From NCBI GenBank assembly GCA_020726505.1, contig JAHLEZ010000044.1:124001-188000 (forward strand): a DNA stretch of 64,000 nucleotides, written 5' to 3'. Source of the stretch: Leptodontidium sp. MPI-SDFR-AT-0119. Lineage: Eukaryota > Ascomycota > Leotiomycetes > Helotiales > Leptodontidiaceae. Both the position numbers and the translations under genes were made by a program. Below are positions 46,401 to 56,200 of the stretch, one piece after another. The notes beneath the pieces are model-generated. The model was not told the origin of the DNA and made no database searches. It saw only the letters and a program-made list of their open reading frames with translations. Position 1 is the first letter of the stretch. Each line of letters starts with the position of its first letter.

Positions 46401-48611
46401 TGTCGGAACAATCCAGAACCTCACTTGCCCGATGGGTGTTCGTACGAGTATCGATCCCTCTGATTCTGCTACTCCTTTGCCAAATCGAATCGTATGCGTT
46501 TGGCTGCTCGTACGATCAACTTCTAGCGACGGGTCAAGCTTCAGAAGTGCTTGGACTTGTTGCTTTCCTGCGGTAGAGATTCCGGCAGCACCGCTGTCTG
46601 GCATAATCCCTTGGAAGACTTCGGACGAATATCTGTCTCCAATGACGAATACCTCGCCTTCGTACGAATGCTTCGTCGGGTCTCGTTGCAAAAAGGCGTG
46701 TTTTGTCGATTCGTCGTTTAGAACTTGGATCATTTGTCGTCCGTCGACTTCCCCGTACTCCGTAAAGAATCCTTCTGGCTCATCTTCGTCCTTCCATTCC
46801 TCTGTATCCTCTGGCACTTCTTTTATTGTCGTACAATCAAATTCCCTTGGGAAATCTTCGTACGAGCTTAAGAAAGCCTGAGTTGCTTCCTCGGATCCAT
46901 TGAACTCGGTCATTAGGTGATTCTTGACCTTCGCCCACGCGGCTTTCTGCTCTGCCTCCGGATGATCTGTTGACCAGCAACCTTCCTTCTTACAAACAAT
47001 ACATTTCCTATTCGTACGATCATTAGAAGGGTTCCTTGGACGAAAAGTCCTCTTCTGGAACTGGTTTGGTGCTGTGCGATCCGGAAATCGTCGTGCCTTC
47101 CCGTAGAATTGTCTCTCTACTAAGTTGTGATCATGATCGTACGAACGATTCTGTAGGTAAGTGCCAACCTCCCTCGTTCGTACGGCTGTAGCAATTGCAG
47201 ACCGTAAGTCTGCGCATAGCCCTTCAAATGTCTGTGCAGGCTTATATAGTGCTAGACTACACTCTTCTACTCCACGACATGCGTTTAGCACTTGATCGCG
47301 AAGATTATGCTCTGTCTGGTATTCCCTTGATAGGCCGCGTTGCGCCGTACGAAGAGAATCAAACATAATTTCCAAGCATTCTAACCGAGACTTCTCTGGG
47401 TTCTTTGCAATCGTAGAGATTAATGTAGTCTCTCTCCACTCAGACAAGTACTTTTGCTGATTCTCCTCAGTCTCAAAGTGATTCCGGGTCATACGAATCA
47501 TTGTAGGGAAATCGTACGAACGTCCTGCAATCTTGTCGTAATAGAAATCCGCTGCTCGTCCTTTTAGCATAATCGAGAATGCTAGGTGGTACTGGTCACT
47601 TGAGATTCCGATCTTCGTACAACAGTCGAAGAAGACCTGGAGACGAATATCTAGGATATCGTACTGCTCTCCGCCGTACTTCCGGCTCTCATTGCTATAA
47701 ACCTTCATTAGGTCCGTTAACAACCGTGAGTTCGGGATGATTGTCCGAGACTCATACGATACGGTCGGTTCCGGCGGAGGAGCTCTCGGGGTCGGTGGAT
47801 CATCTTCGTACGAATGTTGTCTCAGTGGTCGTTCGACGGTTTCGTAGGCTTGGTCCCGACTTGGAAGGTTGTTGTCTAAGGCCGGATGTGGCGTAGGACT
47901 GAAACGTTCGTACGCTGGGTAGCGTTGTTTGGCTGTTTGACCTCTGTCTGGTGATAAAGACTTTGCCAGATTTGCGTACGAAGTCCGGTCAGAACTAACC
48001 GTGTTCTCGTTCAAAACGACATGGGGCGGAGGACTCAGATATTGTCCAGACGTTTGAGGCTGTCGCTGAGTTGTTTGAATTGGCTCTGAGAGTGGGTCCT
48101 CTGCCTCTTGAGTTCGTACGATTGGAGAATCTCTGGAATTGTCCGAAATAGCGTGTCTCGCTGGTGGTTCGCTTTGTACAGTTGAAGTCGGAGTACCTTG
48201 CCGGTTTCTGTCTTGCCCTTGGGATTTCCATTGGGCATAAGTCCTTCGATTTTGATCTGTCCACTCATGTGGTTCTTCCTCTTCCAAAACATCTGCCAAC
48301 GTTTGAGCGTACGAGATAGACCCCCTTTGCTCTCGTACCCATACTCCGTGATCAAGGAGGTATGTACGAAGATCCTTAACAGCTTCCCGGGATCCGATAG
48401 CAAAAGTATCTTCCGTCCATCCTTCGAAGCCTTCCTTGAATTCTTCCCAAAGTCCGTAGTCCCAAAACTCTTTTTGGCGGTATCGTACGAGGGCCAAGGT
48501 AATGTGGTTATTGACTCGCTTAAGCGTTTGATGCTCGTCGTTCGCAAGGTCAAAGGGTTCCCCCCATGCTTCCGTATCCAATGGGTAGGTGACCTCTGGT
48601 GGTGGAATCAT
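43476..48611 (-). CDS. Copia Gag-Pol polyprotein, intact, 1,711 residues
   Basis: The start is taken at the first ATG (MIPPPEVTYPLDTEAW); the frame is open 13 codons further upstream from a TTG. Domains in order: Gag with a CX2C-GCWSTDH zinc knuckle (about 47000-46970); aspartic protease DSGAA (about 46600); integrase zinc site HRRFGH ... CEQC (about 46205-46090) and the D,D,E residues in VDILYL (about 46010), HDAGTNF (about 45845) and HQSVGKVERYH (about 45750); reverse transcriptase with KPLYGIPESG (about 44620) and the catalytic MQTDDTLIL (about 44480); RNase H with FVDGSF (about 44030), SEIYGM and CTDSFSLYEC (about 43740), ending NPADAMTKS. The PR-INT-RT-RH order is diagnostic for Ty1/copia. 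All key residues are present, so it may be active. CGTACG palindromes recur through the frame in all three codon phases. Confidence 0.95.
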   Translation of the reverse strand: MIPPPEVTYPLDTEAWGEPFDLANDEHQTLKRVNNHITLALVRYRQKEFWDYGLWEEFKEGFEGWTEDTFAIGSREAVKDLRTYLLDHGVWVREQRGSISYAQTLADVLEEEEPHEWTDQNRRTYAQWKSQGQDRNRQGTPTSTVQSEPPARHAISDNSRDSPIVRTQEAEDPLSEPIQTTQRQPQTSGQYLSPPPHVVLNENTVSSDRTSYANLAKSLSPDRGQTAKQRYPAYERFSPTPHPALDNNLPSRDQAYETVERPLRQHSYEDDPPTPRAPPPEPTVSYESRTIIPNSRLLTDLMKVYSNESRKYGGEQYDILDIRLQVFFDCCTKIGISSDQYHLAFSIMLKGRAADFYYDKIAGRSYDFPTMIRMTRNHFETEENQQKYLSEWRETTLISTIAKNPEKSRLECLEIMFDSLRTAQRGLSREYQTEHNLRDQVLNACRGVEECSLALYKPAQTFEGLCADLRSAIATAVRTREVGTYLQNRSYDHDHNLVERQFYGKARRFPDRTAPNQFQKRTFRPRNPSNDRTNRKCIVCKKEGCWSTDHPEAEQKAAWAKVKNHLMTEFNGSEEATQAFLSSYEDFPREFDCTTIKEVPEDTEEWKDEDEPEGFFTEYGEVDGRQMIQVLNDESTKHAFLQRDPTKHSYEGEVFVIGDRYSSEVFQGIMPDSGAAGISTAGKQQVQALLKLDPSLEVDRTSSQTHTIRFGKGVAESEGSILVRTPIGQVRFWIVPTNTPFLLCIQDMDSLGVRLDNLQNIMIQGDKRIPIVRKWGHPWMMIHTMKDTFMYQHFTETELRQLHRRFGHPSVEKLYRVLQRAGHEETNLRTIEKISKFCEQCQLHTKNPGRFRFSLKDDIEFNFSVIVDILYLSGAAVLQAVDEATGFNAARFLKDNSAKTTWITLRTCWIDTYLGPPDYFVHDAGTNFASSEFRANARTMNVDVKEVPVEAHQSVGKVERYHAPLRRSYEIIWDETRSENLAKEVVLQMAVKAVNDTAGPNGLIPTLLVFGAYPRLSYEDPPSADMLTRARAVRIAMTELRKIQAVRKIKDAQSIRNGPDITETVRLPLQSSVKVWREKKGWTGPFSLLSVTGKECVVQLPSGPTSFRTTVVKPFYTEEIAEAPEDRVRSDQVSPSVRPVVLIPFKTKQELEKGLVRSPEVFLTRKEQSDLDLSRTMRAAGKITSPGLPFEESQQKEIDSLIARGVFEFVRYDPRQHRGRIFNSRLVNEIKGKTTEAPYEKSRLVIQAYNDAGKEQILTQSPTIQRISQRLILALYPSLVRKGLSIFIRDITQAYVQSTTFLNRTIYARLPKQIASNYSPDTIMLVRKPLYGIPESGTHWWGTYDTHHKVKLHMETSSYDPCLLITQPGMPFGVVGMQTDDTLILATNEFQEKEEKELGIAGFSAKPKDRLSYESPLAFNGCIVHDRKDFVQILQKGQGEKLAEVDLRAPDRTNQYREQRARGAYIATLCQPEASYDLSVAAQFQEPEDTDVKNLNKRIQWQIQNIGRGLNYIPLDLHRTKLFVFVDGSFANNKDLSSQLGYVMILGTEDDDPDSNDQDSFLLSGNLFHWSSTKSKRVTRSVLASEIYGMVNGVDMAIAVKSTIDIITSRLEIPAIPIVVCTDSFSLYECLVKLGTTKEKRLMIDIMALRQSYERRELAEIRWINGQDNPADAMTKSNPNKSLEKLIDNNQIVVRVEGWVKREKKVEPGEE

Positions 48612-48690
48612 CGTGTCCTTCTTCGTACGAAGGTTAATGAAAATTGTCAAGTCGTGTTTGCGTTCCGTGAATCCTCAGATCGTACGAATC

Positions 48691-48830
48691 GTCTTCTTCT
48701 GCTAGTCGCCGACGCAGGGTCCGATCAGTTTGCCTCTCCGGTCTGTCTTTTCCGATTGTCGTCTTCTTCTGCTAGTCGCCGACGCAGGGTCTGATCAGTT
48801 TGCCTCTCCGGTCTGTCTTTCCGATTGTCG
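48691..48830. repeat. 70-bp tandem duplication in the copia leader
   Basis: GTCTTCTTCTGCTAGTCGCC starts at 48691 and again at 48761. The two units differ by one C/T change and one missing T. It lies between the 5' LTR and the gag start and makes the leader longer. Confidence 0.9.
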
Positions 48831-48881
48831 TCGTACAAAAGTATTGCCTAACTGTTCTGTGGTTATTTAACCACTGATCAG

Positions 48882-49156
48882 TGTTGGTATCTAACCAAGG
48901 TCCGATACCTGATATCAGGGTGACAAAGAATATAACAAGTGAAGTTTGATCAAGTATATTCCGTGTGTCCCTTTCGTACGAAAGGGAAAGCTACCTTAAA
49001 TACATCAAGTACTAAACCCCGTAGCTCGTATAAGCATTACTCGTACGAAACCAGGAGGCAAGGTATGAAACCAAGCTTCATCTCGGCCAGGAGAGACGAC
49101 TATCTTTGGAAGCTGTCAGAGTAAGAGAATGCCCCTCAGCTAAGGCTATCCCAACA
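48882..49156 (-). repeat. 5' LTR of the copia element
   Basis: 275 bp. In the element sense it ends just before a near-palindromic leader start: CACTGATCAGTG is located at 48872-48883 across the LTR edge. No standard tRNA primer site was recognised directly after the LTR. Confidence 0.95.
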
Positions 49157-50200
49157 GAATTCGACATACGATATAGTCCAGCAGTTCCTTAATTTACTAC
49201 TAGAATACACTACTTTTATAGAGTCCCACGATTAAGTTATATACCTTCTTCCCTCTAAGCGCGAGATCGTAGCTTTGCGCCAACTGGCCTTCGTTTTGGC
49301 GCTATTTAAAGACATAACTTTAAAGGTATCAAAAGAAATGCCTTCCTTAGTTCGATCTCTTGAGCTTTACTAGGATTTGGACGATCTTCTTAAGTAGGTT
49401 GTGACAGGCGCTGGCGACTACTCTCAACTTAATTAATCACTTCGCGATGCTTTCAAAGCTAGCCAAAAGAAGTATATAGTTTACGACAAGAAACTGGAAT
49501 CGAATTCGATGATATACGCCGCCTATATCCTCGATCCTCGTTACAAAGCGTCCATGATCAAGGATATGATGCCTGCGCAATTCGACCAGATTATCGACGA
49601 CGTCAAGCACTACTTCAAGACCGAATAGCCCGCTATTACTGGACAAGATGCACCGAATTTGGAACATGCCCCCCTAGAATTAGGTGCTAAACGCCTTTTT
49701 AGTATGTTAATTGCCTAATAGCGTGGGGTTCAAGCCAAAAGGGCACGAGAGGCGGAGTTTTTCGTTACACGGGTAATCTACGAACTTGATCGTTAGATTA
49801 GAATAGATCCTAAAGAATAAATAAAAGCGTCTAAGTTTAATCCTCACTTTGTTCGCAATTAGTAGAAGGTTAATAGTTCTCTTTAGCCTCATCTCGCCGT
49901 CGCTGCAAGAACTCTATTACCTTGCGCCGCAGTAGAGGTTGACGTTGAACGTTTATTTAGTAATTGCCGCGACGAATATAGAATACGGCGACATACTTTA
50001 CACTCGAATACTATTAGGATGTTAACTCTACTGCGTAGCAACTATTAGTCGGAGGATAAACTCGATTAAGAACAGATTCAAGACGCAATAAAGCTTGATT
50101 TGACGTTTAGATCGTGTTTTAGTACTCTCTTTTGTCCTGACAGAATTAATAGCCACGTTCCAGGTATTTACTCTCGGTTTATTCTATCTTTATACCTTAA
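49157..50200 (+). pseudogene. BED-type hAT transposase, 3' part
   Basis: Resumes right after the copia element. Blocks in shifting frames include SMIYAAYILDPRYKASMI-like sequence (about 49510-49560). The C-terminal dimerisation domain at about 49930-50110 reads VDVERLFSNCRDEYRIRRHT, then NTIRMLTLLRSNY, and DAIKLDLTFRSCF. The terminal repeat of this element was not identified; the gene fades before 50.25 kb. Confidence 0.7.
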
Positions 50201-50310
50201 TCTAACGAGAATTTGCAATAAACCCTAATATCTCTCCTTCTCCCCTTACACGAATACCATCTCTTTTTACGGGCCTTAATAACCCTGCGTCTATGGATCT
50301 AAATGCTATA

Positions 50311-50643
50311 CCGTATCGACTGGCATATAGCGCCACTCTCGTATAACTCGCCATCTCTCCCATAGCGCCAGGTCCAATTGTATCACCTTATCTTCGCGTA
50401 TGTTATATCGCCATGGCGGAATAAGATTTCCAAAGGTAGGTAGTCAAATATCGCGTATTTTCAGTGTAAATAAAGAGGTTTGAAGGCATCCATTCTTAAA
50501 CTACATGATCCATTACTCTTCCCCTACATCTGCCATAGTCTCTTCACCCTCTTCTAACTCGTCCCCTGAAGAATCGAGCTCTGAATCTGAATCAAAAGCG
50601 TTCTCTGTGTCGTCGCCTGTATTAGTCGTAATATCATCTTCCC
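50311..50643 (-). mobile_element. Displaced right end of the pogo-like DDE transposon
   Basis: The terminal repeat CCGTATCGACTGGCATA starts at 50311 next to TA. Minus-strand 50635-50513 encodes 40 residues and a stop (DITTNTGDDTENAF ... MADVGEE). These continue the transposase of 29561 in frame once the hAT element and one copy of its target duplication are removed. The block was carried here by the 18-kb inversion. Confidence 0.85.
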
Positions 50644-51618
50644 CAAGGCGGCCAATAAGTAAGTTGAGTTAAGCTGAATTAATAAGCTGAGCTCCAAGAC
50701 GTAAGTCATAAGTTAGGGCTAGGGCTACTAATAAGTAAGCTAGAAAATCTTCAGCTTATTAGTAGCTTATAAGTTGAAGTATTAAATATTCTCGATTATA
50801 GGGCCAGTTTGGGTGAGTTAAGGATGCTGATTTGGGTTCTAAGAGGCTCGCTTAATAGTGCTCCAGGCCTCTGATTGGCTAGAATAGCGTAACGAGAGCT
50901 TTCAATTGGCTAAATACTGCTAAAAGCGGTCAACGCCGCAACTTCGTGATCTTACTCTTGCTCTTGATCCTTAATCGCTAAGTGTTTAATTAATTTCAAT
51001 AATAATCTCACTACAATAACTTCTTCTCACGCCTCAACTATAATTATCGACGATAGAGAAAATCGTGTATCTCTAGAGCCTGCGCTAGCGGCTACCTCTG
51101 CAGAGACTGATTATTTGAAGTTTATTCTCGACGCTACAGCGCCTCAACTAACAACTCGTCGAGCTCCTGTAATTAGTAGTAGGAGAGACTAACATTGGCA
51201 TTGTTTGCAAGAGCCAACTATTAGCTATTTGGGCTTGATAAAGTATTGGAAGCTTCACGAGGCCGAGTGGCCTTAGTTAGCTTAAATAGCCTTTGATTTG
51301 TTAGCTATTCCTGCCATAAGCTCTGAGTGTGAGCGTGTTTTTCGTCCTGCGCTAAATAGACTACTGTAGAGAGTTCTAGCTTATCTAGGGAGATGCTGTG
51401 GCATTAAGAGTGCTTAAAAAATTAGCAAAATCGTGGTGCTATTTAAATTGCGGGTGCTTTTGGTACTGTATTATTAGATATTTGAACGGAGCCTCAACTT
51501 ATCAGCAACTTATCAGTTAATCAGTTAAAGTCGATCAGTTAGAGGTTTTCAAGTAAGTCAGTAAGTTGAGTTTTTTTGGCTGACTTACGACTGACTTACT
51601 GACTTATTGGCCACCTTG
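50644..51618 (+). mobile_element. 975-bp internally deleted hAT element, copy B
   Basis: Same length and ends as copy A (31574-32548) but in opposite orientation. Left flank 50636-50643 is ATCTTCCC, the reverse complement of copy A's left flank. Right flank 51619-51626 is CACACGTG, the reverse complement of copy A's right flank. Differences from copy A in the first 350 bp are a handful of C-to-T/G-to-A changes, several of them CA to TA. It encodes the decayed transposase tail (KYWKLHEAEWP ... SSECERVFRPALNRLL) on the plus strand. Confidence 0.92.
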
Positions 51619-52186
51619 CACACGTGTGCTACCTTTGTTGTTCATCACCGCTGCGGGTAGGGCACTGCCGTCATCAAGGTGGTGCCTGATATTATGACCG
51701 TATTTGACTTGAAGCTCCAGGAGATCCGCAAAGTTATCGAGAGGGTGATGGTACAGAGCAACCCACGTGATGGGCGGTAGGTTAGAATTCCCATGAACCC
51801 ATGAGGGGAGGCAAGAAGAGCTTAGTAGCGCTGGGAGACTTGCCCATACTCGCGAACGGTGAAATGTGGTAGGATCTACCAGGGCCGATTCTTCAACAAA
51901 ACTCTTATACTGATGTATACTAGAAGAAACAATGTCTCAGGTAGGGGCTCGTGGTGCGAACGTCCGGCGCCATGTTTCAAACGGAGCTGAATCAATTTAT
52001 CTTGAGACCTTGGATCTTCGAAGAAAGTGCAAGCGAATGTATGATAATAGGCCGATCCCAGCCTTCGTCGCTCCAGAGAGCGGTACATTCATTTTCGGTC
52101 ACAAGCTGCAAGATTGTTCCTAACATTTCGGGGTTTGGTGACGGTAACACGTACCGAAAGCACTGCGTTAAGGTCGCCAATCCACA
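51619..52186. other. Spacer right of the inversion breakpoint
   Basis: No assigned gene. The minus strand near 51640-51790 reads an open, protein-like stretch (LDNFADLLELQVKYGHNIRH). Before the inversion this lay next to 32549 onward, so a host gene may once have crossed the CACACGTG insertion site. Confidence 0.3.
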
Positions 52187-52720
52187 TGGTGGCCAGTAAG
52201 TCAGTCTAGTTAAGCGCTGCTCTTCAGTTGGTTCAAAATTCGTAATCAGTCAGTTATTAGCCGTAACCCTAATAAGTCAGTGATTAAATGCTCAACTGAT
52301 TTAGACTGTCAGTTGAGAGGTAGGAAAATCCATATAATAGGGTCAGGTAGCTAGATCGATTTTTAGGTGATGCCCCTCGCAAATCGACCTCGCTTAAGGC
52401 TAAATGCAAGCTTCTAATTGGCTTAAATAACCGAAATAACCCAAATAATTAACGTAATATTATTCGAGCTCTTAATCTTATTATATTTTGCCTTATTAAA
52501 TTATTATACTTTAGTTAAATTATACACTTAAGAAATACGTATAAATATTAAAATAAAGTTATTTTTTAAGAAAATTTAAGATTTATTTTATTTACTACTA
52601 TAACTAATCCATATCAGTTTAAATCAGTACTGATTAATTTATTTAGTTAAGTGTATCAGTTGCATTATTTACGTCAGTCAGTCAGTTGATTTAAATTCTT
52701 CAACTGATACTAATCGTCGG
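52187..52720. repeat. Degenerate hAT-like repeat with CAGTTGA/AACTGA subterminal motifs
   Basis: Begins GTGGCCAGTAAGTCAGT, close to the GTGGCCAATAAGTCAGT end of the 975-bp hAT family. It contains many CAGTTGA, AACTGA and TCAGTCAG units with an AT-rich core (52440-52620). The opposite terminus is not recognisable. Probably an older, decayed relative. Confidence 0.55.
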
Positions 52721-53285
52721 TTTCCACTCCCCACCTTTGGTAGTCGGTGTTTTTAGGATGTCCGATTTTTTAGGATGTCCGGTTGCCTGAATGCCTCAGG
52801 AGGGAGGCCAAGAGGGCTCGCTTATCACCAGTACCCCTGTTTCTCACCTAAATGAGGGGAATTTAGATAGTCCCAACCTCTTTGTTTACGATGCGATACA
52901 TTTTATGTCTGTTGGGAAATATATATCACATGATACCGCGGCACTAGCGCGGTGGCACTAGCGTGGTGGAGGGGCTATAAGTTCCTCCTTTCTACTCGCT
53001 TCTTCCATAGTTAAGACACAACAATACGAATACAGGAATACCACCTTTATTCAGTGTCTCACCAGAACCTGTGAAACCAACAGTAAGCCTTAAGTTAGCT
53101 AAGGATATAAATATTTCAACGGGCGGATTGTCCCAGGAAATATTAAGAGCACGATTGAAGGGTTTGATACAAAGAGGCTCCGGAGGAGACTTCAAAAAGA
53201 GATGATGTTTAACTTAAGCCCGTTCAATTCGAGATGCGCACATGAGCTCGAAGAAAGCGAAAAAGTCCAGCGATCCATTCGTGTC
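52721..53285. other. Transition from repeat-rich to host gene block
   Basis: Contains the direct repeat TTTTAGGATGTCCG (52752 and 52769) and GCACTAGCGCGGTGGCACTAGCGTGGTG (two imperfect units, about 52943). No gene seen. Confidence 0.4.
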
Positions 53286-56200
53286 CTACGAGCCCATAAA
53301 CGGCGCACTCATATAATAAGTCTCGATATGATTCACAAAAGAAGTCGGAAATGCCGGAACAGGAGCTTCCTTCCACATCATAGCTCCCTTCCACAAATCC
53401 GCCACATCCTTTAAACCCCACGTCTTCCCTTGCAAACCTGGGCCTAGATCCTGAGGCCTCTGCCACGAGCTTTGAGCCGATGTCCACAGCGATTCGTCAG
53501 TATCTTGAACACCTGTTGGATGAGCTACGGGATTCCAATCTGATGCCGTAAAGACTGGTTTAGGTTCTACCAGCGGATTCAGTCCGGCAGCGTGGTCTTG
53601 GTCGGTGAAAACGTCTTGAGCCATGGAGTCTTTGGCATCGAAAGGAAGAATAAGGTCTTTAGATAGGATAGGTGGCGGGGCAGTGAGAGTGAGACCCATG
53701 ATAAGGTCAACGGTAAGGTTGCTAGAGCCATCAGTGAGGGTGTCGATGTGATTTCCATGAAGATTAGGATCTTCAGCAGGGTTATCTAGTCGGTAATTAG
53801 GCTAACATGTTACTTGTGGCACGGGCATACTCACATGGCGCCCAAAGTGCTTGTGGAACCTTCTTGATGATTGCCTTCACCGTGAATGGTTTTTCCCCCT
53901 GTGTCTGTGTCATGGCGATAGCCATTGTAGATGTGATATGTTGGTCTTTCGTCGCCTCTGTGTCAGCGACCAAATGCATCGGCTTTGCATAGATTGCAGT
54001 TGTCGTCGAGACAGCAGCCTCACCATTGCAGGTCGATGTTTCGATAGCGAATCGTGATTGAACGCGGAAGGCAAAGCCTTGTGATTTAACAACCCATGGA
54101 GCTCCTTCAGACTGCTCTGTGTTGTTTCCACTCTTATTTACCACATGCCGACCCTTTTCAACAGCAAATACATGATAATTAGTGCTTGCGATTGGTGCTG
54201 GAGCTCCAGAAGTCGGCGGGATAGGCTTGGTCACTACTGAACTCGTAGCGTCATGTTGCTGAAGGAGAAGAGTGTTGAACCCGGGGAGATCCAAGATAGG
54301 TTCAGTATGCTCGTCATCTCCAAAATGAATACTGAATCCAAACACCCAAAAGTCAACCCAGACATCACCACCGAATGGCGGACCGTAGAGACTTAGCTCA
54401 GCTGAAATATCAACGCTGATATGAATGGTGCAGATGAACAGATCAAGCGTGAAGTGCACGCCAATCTCAATACCAGCCGTGCCCTTGAAATGGAACGGTT
54501 TGTATGTAATCAAAAGATCAGCATGTGCATTGAAGTATGCTCCGAGGAGACCGGCGTCCAGAGCGGCGGATAACAGACCACCCAACATACAACATTTCGG
54601 AGTCACAGCCAGATACGCCTGGCCGGTAATTGTCAAGCCCCCGCCAAGGCCCCAGTAGATCTGGAGCCGATCAGGGTTGGGATAATGATCAGGCCTGCTG
54701 AACGCGGCATGATAACCTCCAACTGTGAAGACCCAATCCCCTTCGAATGGAGATCCAGCGAACCAATAGCAAAGCGCAAATCCGCCGCTCAAATGGCAGA
54801 GCGGATTGAGGACGTAGGAGTTTGGAGACAAGCTGGCCTCGACCCGCATGGTCCCTCCGTGGAAATCAACCGTGGCGACAATACCAAGTTCGACGTACAA
54901 GACATAGATGGGTGACTTGCCTTCCTCTGGTGGAGGCAGTGAAGCAACAGCGTCGGCGAAGATCCCAAGGCTCACGTAGGGATTAAACTCAAGAACAACA
55001 ACGGCGTTGATGCTCAGAGTTTGGAATGCTTTGACTTTCAGCCCAGCCGCCAACCAGATAGAGCCTTCTTGATCGGATACCCAGCCTTTGTTCGGATTTG
55101 ACGCATCGGTGCTTGTGAGCGACTCGAGAATAGCCAAGGGATCCGCACCCGAAAGAGCTGAAGCCGCAGGATTGTCGACGAAGGGAAAGCTGTAGAGTTC
55201 TGCCAGAGAAGGGTAACGGACGTACGAGTTGTAGCCAAAGCCACCACATATACCGGAGATCTCGGCGAATTCGAACTCGATGAGAGGGCCTTCAAGCTTT
55301 GCGAAGATGAATACGGACTTGAATGTGTGGTTGTTCTGAGTGATTTCTCCATACGACCCAACAGCCAAGAAACTGTACGGCTCAAAACCGACCGAAATTC
55401 CACCGACGTATTTGACTATATTTGGTGATGATAGATTCTCGAAGATTCCGGCAATAATAAGAGGCGGTTCGTTGTATTCGGCAGCGAGTCCCTTCAAGCT
55501 AAGGGTCGGACTGGCGTGTAAGAGCGAGCGTAGATTCAGACCTGTCAGGTCTATGCCGATACCAAAGCCGAGAAGGGAAAACTCAATGGGACCGAGCTTG
55601 ACGGTAGCATCGAAGAGTACGCTCAAAGTACCATTGCTGTAACGCAGGCCGATATTTGAGATCGACAATGGACCTTGGGTTTCGGTGTGTTTGCCCATTG
55701 CTGCTTCTCCTTCTGGCTCATTGGCGGGAGTTGGAGTCGAAGCGGCCTTGATTACTACAGCCTTGTTGGCGATTGAGCCATCATTAATGACTGCATTGTT
55801 GGTTGCAAAGCCGGCCTTGGCAGAAAGATGGGACACGTTCGATCCAGTCACCACCAATTCCTGACCGCCGCCACCACCTCCACCTCCGGTGGCCTCGTCT
55901 TTGGAGCTGCGACAGAGATAGTCAAGAACCACCCCAGATCCACCCGGCAAGCTGACGTCGTCCGCGATAACCAGGAAATGAGATCCAGGCGGGAGCAAGA
56001 TGTCAGTTGGTTTAGCTTTAGCAGGAGCAACGAGGTCCTTCACTTTGACCGTGAGAGAAGCATCTCGATCCGACACAACAGCATTGATACAACCAATATC
56101 CTGCCTCGTAAGACCTTGTGTTGAAATGTCCCCAGTAGCATCATCATGAACCCAGGCGTAGTCAATCTCGTTGAACGGCTGCTTAAGACTACCAACCATG

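Larger units (their letters stand above)
41570..49156 (-). mobile_element. Young full-length Ty1/copia LTR retrotransposon (7,587 bp)
   Basis: The two 275-bp LTRs (41570-41844 and 48882-49156) run TGTTGG...CCAACA and are identical by eye. A 5-bp target duplication GAATT flanks the element (41565-41569 and 49157-49161). Gag-pol is on the minus strand, so the 5' LTR is the right one. Identical LTRs, an open 1,711-residue polyprotein and no RIP-type damage indicate a very recent insertion into a dead hAT element. The element also holds a plus-strand (opposite) gene between pol and the 3' LTR, and about 53 copies of the palindrome CGTACG. Confidence 0.95.
41570..49156. promoter_or_regulatory. Dispersed CGTACG palindrome array covering the whole copia element
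   Basis: About 53 exact CGTACG sites, usually TCGTACGA, counted by eye. Examples: 41663, 41730, 42037, 42365, 43109, 43652, 44183, 44534, 44770, 45084, 45415, 45704, 46122, 46441, 46661, 47013, 47179, 47513, 47807, 48115, 48308, 48484, 48624, 48681, 48975, 49042. Mean spacing is about 140 bp, and there are many one-mismatch sites (TGTACGA, CGTACA). Expected by chance is about 2. The other 56 kb holds about 13, the chance number. Role unknown; a protein-binding site is inferred. Confidence 0.7.

Noticed and set aside
43874..46881. Plus-strand frames of 90-160 codons opposite gag-pol
   Set aside because: They lie entirely within the coding polyprotein, have no start context or domain, and are best explained as antisense shadows of a GC-balanced coding region.
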